NCBI RefSeq assembly: GCF_011777495.1
Contig: NZ_JAATJS010000003.1
Location: forward strand, 310,001-374,000
DNA length: 64,000 bases
Direction of reading: 5' to 3'
Source: Microvirga terricola
Lineage (GTDB): Bacteria > Pseudomonadota > Alphaproteobacteria > Rhizobiales > Beijerinckiaceae
Shown: positions 59,875 through 64,000 of the stretch, piece after piece
Numbering within the stretch: position 1 is the first letter of the stretch
Layout of the letters: each line of letters opens with the position of its first letter
Position numbers and translations under genes: made by a program
Notes under the pieces: model-generated
The model's input: the letters and a program-made list of their open reading frames with translations, nothing else
The model's database searches: none
What the model was told of the DNA's origin: nothing

Positions 59875-61140
59875 ATGGCAAACGAGAAACAGGTCCGTGG
59901 GACGATAGCGATTCTCGGTGCAGCGGCGGTTTCGGTCGTCGCGGTTCTGCTGGGCGTCCTTTATTGGGAAACGGGTAAGAACACGCCGGTCGCGAAAAAC
60001 GAGACGCCGGGTTCCGGTGTTCCTCCGCAGGCTTCTCAAGTTCCATCCTCCCAGGCCCCTGTACCGCAAGCGGCACCAGCCGAATCGAAGTCTTCTCCAC
60101 CGGCGGAAGCGGCCAAAGCCGCCGCACCGGCTCCCATCGTTCCTTCCTTTGATGTGGTGCGTGTGGAGCCGGATGGCGAGAGCGTTATTGCGGGTCGTGC
60201 GGCACCGGGAGCCACCATCGAATTGCTGCGCGGCGATCAGGTTCATGCCCGCGCAGCCGCGGACGCCTCGGGCCTCTTCGCCCTCGTGCCGCCGCCCCTG
60301 CCGCCGGGCACCCATCAGATCATCCTGCAATCCATCGCCCCGGACGGCAGTCGCCAACGCTCCCGCGAGAGCGTGACGGTGGTCATCAGCCCGGCCAAGA
60401 CCCGGCCGCTGGTGGCTTTGACCGCCCCGGACAAGCCGACGGTGTTGCTCTCCAACCCCGAGCCGCCGGAGGCAAAGGTCGAGACGGCGGAAACGCCCGC
60501 GCCTGCCACCCCGCAGCAGCAGGCCAATGCCGCGCCCGGCACAAACCCGCAGGCCGCCACGCCCCGGCCCGAGATCAAGATCGTCAGCGTCGAATCGGCG
60601 GCAGGGCGGCTTTTTGTCTCCGGCCAATCCGCGCCGGGGGCCACGGTCCGCCTCTATCTCAACGACACCTTCATCGCGCCGGGCGGGGCAGGGGGAGATG
60701 GAAAGGTCTCTTTCTCCATCGCCAGTGGCGTCCGGCCCGGCGATTACCGGGTCCGGCTGGATGACGTCGATCCCGTGTCGGGCCAAGTGAAGTCCCGTGC
60801 CGAGGTCGCCTTCAACGTGCCTGCCCAGGTCGCCGGCGCCGAGGGGCAGACCGCTCCGGCTCAGGCGGCTGCGCAGCCCGCGCCCTCGAACGCCGCGCCG
60901 CAAAGCGGCGGCCAGGCCGCTCCGGCAGCGCAGCCCGGAACGGTGGTCATTCCCAATATCAACACGGCCATCGTGTCGCGCGGCGACAATCTCTGGCGCA
61001 TCAGCCAGCGGACCTATGGCGAGGGTTATCGCTACACGGTGATCTACGGGGCCAACCAGGACCAGATCCGCAACCCGAACCTGATCTATCCCGGACAGGT
61101 TTTTGTTCTCCCCAACGCGCAGGTGCAGAGGACAAACTGA
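59875..61140 (+). CDS. LysM-domain envelope protein with Ig-like repeats
   Basis: A 421-residue protein with an N-terminal membrane anchor (about residues 10-32), a Pro/Ala/Ser-rich linker, and two similar beta domains: 'FDVVRVEPDGESVIAGRAAPGATIEL' and 'IKIVSVESAAGRLFVSGQSAPGATVRL', each with a later '...FLVPPLPPGTHQI'-type edge. A second Pro/Ala linker leads to a C-terminal LysM, 'VSRGDNLWRISQRTYGEGYRY' in outline and 'NPNLIYPGQVFVLP'. LysM binds peptidoglycan, so the protein probably links the inner membrane to the wall. It is divergent from the LOG gene. Confidence 0.88.
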   Translation: MANEKQVRGTIAILGAAAVSVVAVLLGVLYWETGKNTPVAKNETPGSGVPPQASQVPSSQAPVPQAAPAESKSSPPAEAAKAAAPAPIVPSFDVVRVEPDGESVIAGRAAPGATIELLRGDQVHARAAADASGLFALVPPPLPPGTHQIILQSIAPDGSRQRSRESVTVVISPAKTRPLVALTAPDKPTVLLSNPEPPEAKVETAETPAPATPQQQANAAPGTNPQAATPRPEIKIVSVESAAGRLFVSGQSAPGATVRLYLNDTFIAPGGAGGDGKVSFSIASGVRPGDYRVRLDDVDPVSGQVKSRAEVAFNVPAQVAGAEGQTAPAQAAAQPAPSNAAPQSGGQAAPAAQPGTVVIPNINTAIVSRGDNLWRISQRTYGEGYRYTVIYGANQDQIRNPNLIYPGQVFVLPNAQVQRTN

Positions 61141-61221
61141 CCATTCGAGCCGGCGGCGGGGTGAATTCCCGTTGTCGATCGTCTATATCGGGGTCCGAAG
61201 CTTTTGATCGGATCGTAGCGA

Positions 61222-63135
61222 ATGCCCCCCTCCAGCGCTGTCCCGTCGGCTGGCTCGGCGAAGCCGAAGCCTCCCGGTTTGGTCGCGACCCTCTCGAAAT
61301 TGTGGCCCTATCTCTGGCCCCACGGCCGCCCGGATCTACAACGCCGGGTCTTTCTGGCCTTTGGCCTGCTGTTGGTCGCCAAGGGCGTCACGATGGTGAC
61401 GCCGTTCGCCTTCAAGTGGGCGACGGATGCGCTAGTCGCCGCGACCAGCGGCGCGGGGCAGGGGATCGAGGCCGCCACGACTTCAGGCACCTGGCTCTGG
61501 CGCGCGCCGGTTCTCCTCACCATCGTTTATGGTGTCACCCGCATTCTCATGGCGGTGCTCACGCAGGTCCGCGACGGGCTTTTCGCCAAGGTCGCCATGC
61601 ATGCGGTGCGCAAGCTCGCGCTGCAAACCTTCGAGCACATGCACCGCCTGTCCTTGCGCTTCCATCTCGAACGCAAGACCGGCGGCCTGACCCGCGTGCT
61701 CGAGCGCGGACGCAGGGGCATCGAGGAATTGTCGCGCCTCATGGTGTTGACGCTGATCCCCACCATCGTCGAGTTCGCGCTGGTCCTCGGCCTTCTCGCC
61801 TGGGAGTTCGACTGGCTCTATTCGCTCGTCGTGTTGGCGATGGTGGTGGTCTATCTCGCCTACACCTACAAGGCCACCGAGTGGCGTATCTCCATCCGCC
61901 GCCGGATGAACGAGTCCGACACGGACGCCAACACTAAGGCAGTCGATTCACTCCTCAACTACGAGACCGTGAAATACTTCGGCGCGGAAGCGCGCGAAGC
62001 GATCCGCTACGATCACTCCATGGAGCGCTATGAGAGGGCGTCCACGCAGACCTATGTTTCGCTGGCGGTTCTCAACGCCGGTCAGGCGGTGATCTTCTCC
62101 ATCGGCATGATGCTTGTGATGATTTTGGCCGCGCAGGACATCATGGCGGGCCGCGCTTCCATCGGCAGCTTCGTGCTCGTCAACGCCATGCTGGTGCAGC
62201 TCTACATCCCGCTGAACTTCATGGGGATGCTCTATCGCGAAATCAAACAGGCGCTCATCGATATCGACGACATGTTCAAGATCATCGATCGCAATCCCGA
62301 GATCGAGGACAAGCCGCACGCCAAGCCGCTCCACATCTCTGAGGGCGTGGTGCGTTTCGAGGATGTGCACTTCTCCTACATTCCCGAGCGCCCGATCCTC
62401 AAAGGCGTGTCCTTCGAGGTGCCCGCCGGGCACACCGTCGCCATCGTCGGTCCGTCGGGCGCGGGCAAGTCGACGATTTCGCGCCTTCTGTTCCGGTTCT
62501 ATGAACCCGCGAGCGGACGCATCCTCATCGACGGTCAGAACATCGCCGACGTGCAGCAGGGGACCTTACGCAAAGCCATCGGCATGGTTCCGCAGGACAC
62601 GGTGCTGTTCAACGACACCATTGGCTACAACGTCCAGTACGGCCGTTGGGACGCCGCCGCCGAAGACGTGAGGGAGGCAGCACGCCTCGCGCAGATCGAC
62701 CGTTTCATCAGCAACCTGCCGGAAGGCTACGACACCTCGGTGGGCGAGCGCGGCCTGAAGCTGTCGGGCGGCGAGAAGCAGCGCGTCGCCATCGCCCGCA
62801 CGATCCTCAAAGGCCCGCCGATCCTCGTTCTCGATGAGGCGACGTCGGCGCTCGACTCCTTTACCGAAAAGGAGATCCAGGACGCGCTCGACCGGGTCAG
62901 CCAGGGGCGCACGACCCTCGTCATCGCCCACCGCCTGTCCACCATCGTCGGTGCGGACGAGATCATCGTTCTCGACCATGGCAGCATCGCTGAGCGCGGA
63001 ACCCATGCGGGCCTGCTCGCCTCCGGCGGGCTCTATGCCGCCATGTGGAACCGCCAGCGCGAAGCCGACGAGGCCCGCGAGGCCCTGAAACGCGCGGAAG
63101 AGGAAGAACTGAGCAAGGAGGCGGTGCCGGGTTGA
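61222..63135 (+). CDS. ABC exporter, permease-ATPase fusion (ATM1/ABCB7 type)
   Basis: A 637-residue half-transporter. The membrane domain (about residues 40-350) has six helices; 'HVLERGRRGIEELSRLMVLTLIPTIVEF'-like 'RVLERGRRGIEELSRL', 'NYETVKYFGAEAREA' and 'NFMGMLYREIKQALIDIDDMF' match the ATM1 group, which exports glutathione-linked sulfur or metal species. The ATPase has Walker A 'VGPSGAGKSTISRLL', signature 'LSGGEKQRVAIARTIL' and Walker B 'ILVLDEATSALD'. It works as a homodimer. It is followed by psd after 54 bases, a familiar rhizobial order. Confidence 0.95.
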   Translation: MPPSSAVPSAGSAKPKPPGLVATLSKLWPYLWPHGRPDLQRRVFLAFGLLLVAKGVTMVTPFAFKWATDALVAATSGAGQGIEAATTSGTWLWRAPVLLTIVYGVTRILMAVLTQVRDGLFAKVAMHAVRKLALQTFEHMHRLSLRFHLERKTGGLTRVLERGRRGIEELSRLMVLTLIPTIVEFALVLGLLAWEFDWLYSLVVLAMVVVYLAYTYKATEWRISIRRRMNESDTDANTKAVDSLLNYETVKYFGAEAREAIRYDHSMERYERASTQTYVSLAVLNAGQAVIFSIGMMLVMILAAQDIMAGRASIGSFVLVNAMLVQLYIPLNFMGMLYREIKQALIDIDDMFKIIDRNPEIEDKPHAKPLHISEGVVRFEDVHFSYIPERPILKGVSFEVPAGHTVAIVGPSGAGKSTISRLLFRFYEPASGRILIDGQNIADVQQGTLRKAIGMVPQDTVLFNDTIGYNVQYGRWDAAAEDVREAARLAQIDRFISNLPEGYDTSVGERGLKLSGGEKQRVAIARTILKGPPILVLDEATSALDSFTEKEIQDALDRVSQGRTTLVIAHRLSTIVGADEIIVLDHGSIAERGTHAGLLASGGLYAAMWNRQREADEAREALKRAEEEELSKEAVPG

Positions 63136-63189
63136 CGGAACCCGCGGCCCCTGCCATCCCCTCTTCCAAACCATTGAGGCTTCAAAAGA

Positions 63190-63891
63190 ATGAGCGACAT
63201 TCTGGATTCGATGCGCCGCATCTTCGTTCCCATCCACAAGGAGGGCTATCCCTTCATTCTGATCGCGCTCGCTGCGACGATCGTTTTGGGATTCCTGTGG
63301 TCGCCCTTGGGCTGGATCGGCACGATCCTCACGGTGTGGGTCTGCTACTTCTTCCGCGATCCGCCGCGCGTGACGCCGATCCGCGATGGCCTCGTGGTGT
63401 CGCCTGCCGACGGCAAGGTCAGCCTCATCACCACCGCCGTGCCTCCGGCCGAACTCGACCTGCCGAGTGAGCCGATGACCCGTATCTCGGTGTTCATGAA
63501 CGTGTTCGACTGCCACGTGAACCGGTCGCCGGTCGCGGGCCGCATCACCCAGATCCTCTATACGCCGGGCCTCTTCCTCAACGCCGAGCTCGACAAGGCG
63601 AGCGAGGACAATGAGCGCAACGCCCTCGTCATCGAGACGGGGGGGACCAAGATCGGCGTGGTGCAGATCGCGGGCCTCGTGGCGCGGCGCATCGTGTCCT
63701 TCGTCAAGGAAGGCGACAGCCTGAGCCCGGGTGAGCGCTTCGGCCTGATCCGCTTCGGCTCGCGGCTCGACATTTACGTGCCGCTCTCGACGCAGGTCCT
63801 CGTCGGCCTGGGCCAGACAGCGGTCGCGGGCGAGACGGTTCTGGCCGATCTGTCGGCCAAGGAACCGGCGCGCCAGCACCGGGTCGGCTAG
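63190..63891 (+). CDS. psd: Phosphatidylserine decarboxylase proenzyme
   Basis: A 233-residue short (PSD-A type) proenzyme that makes phosphatidylethanolamine from phosphatidylserine. An N-terminal membrane segment ('[17 protein letters not shown]') is followed by '[11 protein letters not shown]', '[11 protein letters not shown]', '[20 protein letters not shown]' and the self-cleavage site '[13 protein letters not shown]', where Gly-Ser splits to make the pyruvoyl group. It is next to pssA, which makes its substrate. Confidence 0.96.
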   Translation: MSDILDSMRRIFVPIHKEGYPFILIALAATIVLGFLWSPLGWIGTILTVWVCYFFRDPPRVTPIRDGLVVSPADGKVSLITTAVPPAELDLPSEPMTRISVFMNVFDCHVNRSPVAGRITQILYTPGLFLNAELDKASEDNERNALVIETGGTKIGVVQIAGLVARRIVSFVKEGDSLSPGERFGLIRFGSRLDIYVPLSTQVLVGLGQTAVAGETVLADLSAKEPARQHRVG

Positions 63892-63932
63892 CGTCGCTTG
63901 CGGCTTCCCTGGGCTGAACCTAGAATCGCGCC

Positions 63933-64000
63933 ATGAGTGACCTTTTTCCGCCCTTCGCCCCGGACCCTAACGAGCCGCGTCGGCGTCTCTTCAAACCGGT
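63933..64000 (+). CDS. pssA: Start of pssA (CDP-diacylglycerol-serine O-phosphatidyltransferase), cut by the window edge
   Basis: Only 22 codons are visible, reading MSDLFPPFAP then DPNEPRRRLFKP. The gene follows psd by 41 bases. The acidic-then-basic N-terminus before an expected first helix fits rhizobial PssA, and psd-pssA pairing is standard in the order. The call depends mainly on context. Confidence 0.6.
   Translation, partial: MSDLFPPFAPDPNEPRRRLFKP

Noticed and set aside
1-64000. Prophage, insertion sequence or integrated element
   Set aside because: No transposase, integrase or phage structural gene was seen; the single tRNA gene has no nearby integrase or repeated 3' end.

Overview
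This 64 kb window is a GC-rich chromosomal segment of an alphaproteobacterium, most likely of the order Hyphomicrobiales (Rhizobiales). The basis is gene content and order: the end of a cytochrome c maturation cluster (ccmF, ccmH) followed by degP, an OmpR-type regulator, its kinase, glnE and pleC; a HWE-family kinase; a class II DAHP synthase; a DUF2865 protein; and an ABC exporter-psd-pssA block. No prophage, insertion sequence, plasmid function or CRISPR array was seen, and no gap between genes exceeds 300 bases. Family or genus cannot be fixed from the sequence alone.

Layout. 1-12.6 kb: ccmF (partial)-ccmH-degP-two-component pair-glnE on the plus strand, then pleC and pepN on the minus strand. 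12.7-20.2 kb: two VOC-fold genes and a purine catabolic operon (xdhA-xdhB-xdhC-guaD, with 4-base overlaps at the last two junctions), then ureE with a very His-rich tail and a YbaK-type deacylase. 20.3-23.4 kb: HWE kinase, dusA and a TauE/SafE permease. 23.4-25.2 kb: an array of three nearly identical genes for small secreted proteins, with its own structured leader and terminator, followed by an ADYC-like secreted protein. 25.3-31.7 kb: retropepsin-like protease, DUF1289, divergent cobS/cobT, a nuclease, a chemoreceptor and an enoyl-CoA hydratase/isomerase. 31.7-37.3 kb: 3-hydroxyisobutyrate-dehydrogenase-like enzyme, amino-acid-type binding protein, moaA, DUF971, small kinase-like P-loop protein, L,D-transpeptidase, tRNA-Val(CAC) and gph. 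37.4-43.4 kb: a frameshifted secreted protein, rpiA, DUF2059, aroG (class II), gor and an O-antigen-ligase-like protein. 43.5-46.6 kb: tctCBA tricarboxylate transporter. 46.7-54.7 kb: nadE, gltX, GST, DUF2865, VOC, creA and a YafY-VOC-EVE cassette. 54.9-64 kb: cysS with a structured leader, GNAT-cimA, a DMT-type permease, LOG protein, LysM protein, ABC exporter, psd and the start of pssA.

How the genes work together. Most are housekeeping: haem-protein maturation, envelope protein quality control, nitrogen control (GlnE), cell polarity (PleC), purine breakdown (guanine to xanthine to urate), cobalamin and molybdenum cofactor synthesis, NAD, aminoacyl-tRNA and phosphatidylethanolamine synthesis. 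Molybdopterin synthesis (MoaA) and XdhC fit the need of the xanthine dehydrogenase for Moco.

The least explained part is the tandem small-protein array at 23.4-24.4 kb. Three copies at an exact 245-base period differ from each other, in the shared stretch, almost only at three codons just after the predicted signal-peptidase site. Their first Shine-Dalgarno can pair with an upstream anti-Shine-Dalgarno, and a strong terminator closes the unit. Other points to check are a structured cysS leader with a 14-codon upstream reading frame, a one-base frameshift in a secreted protein at 37.75 kb, and a terminator hairpin inside the tctCBA operon.
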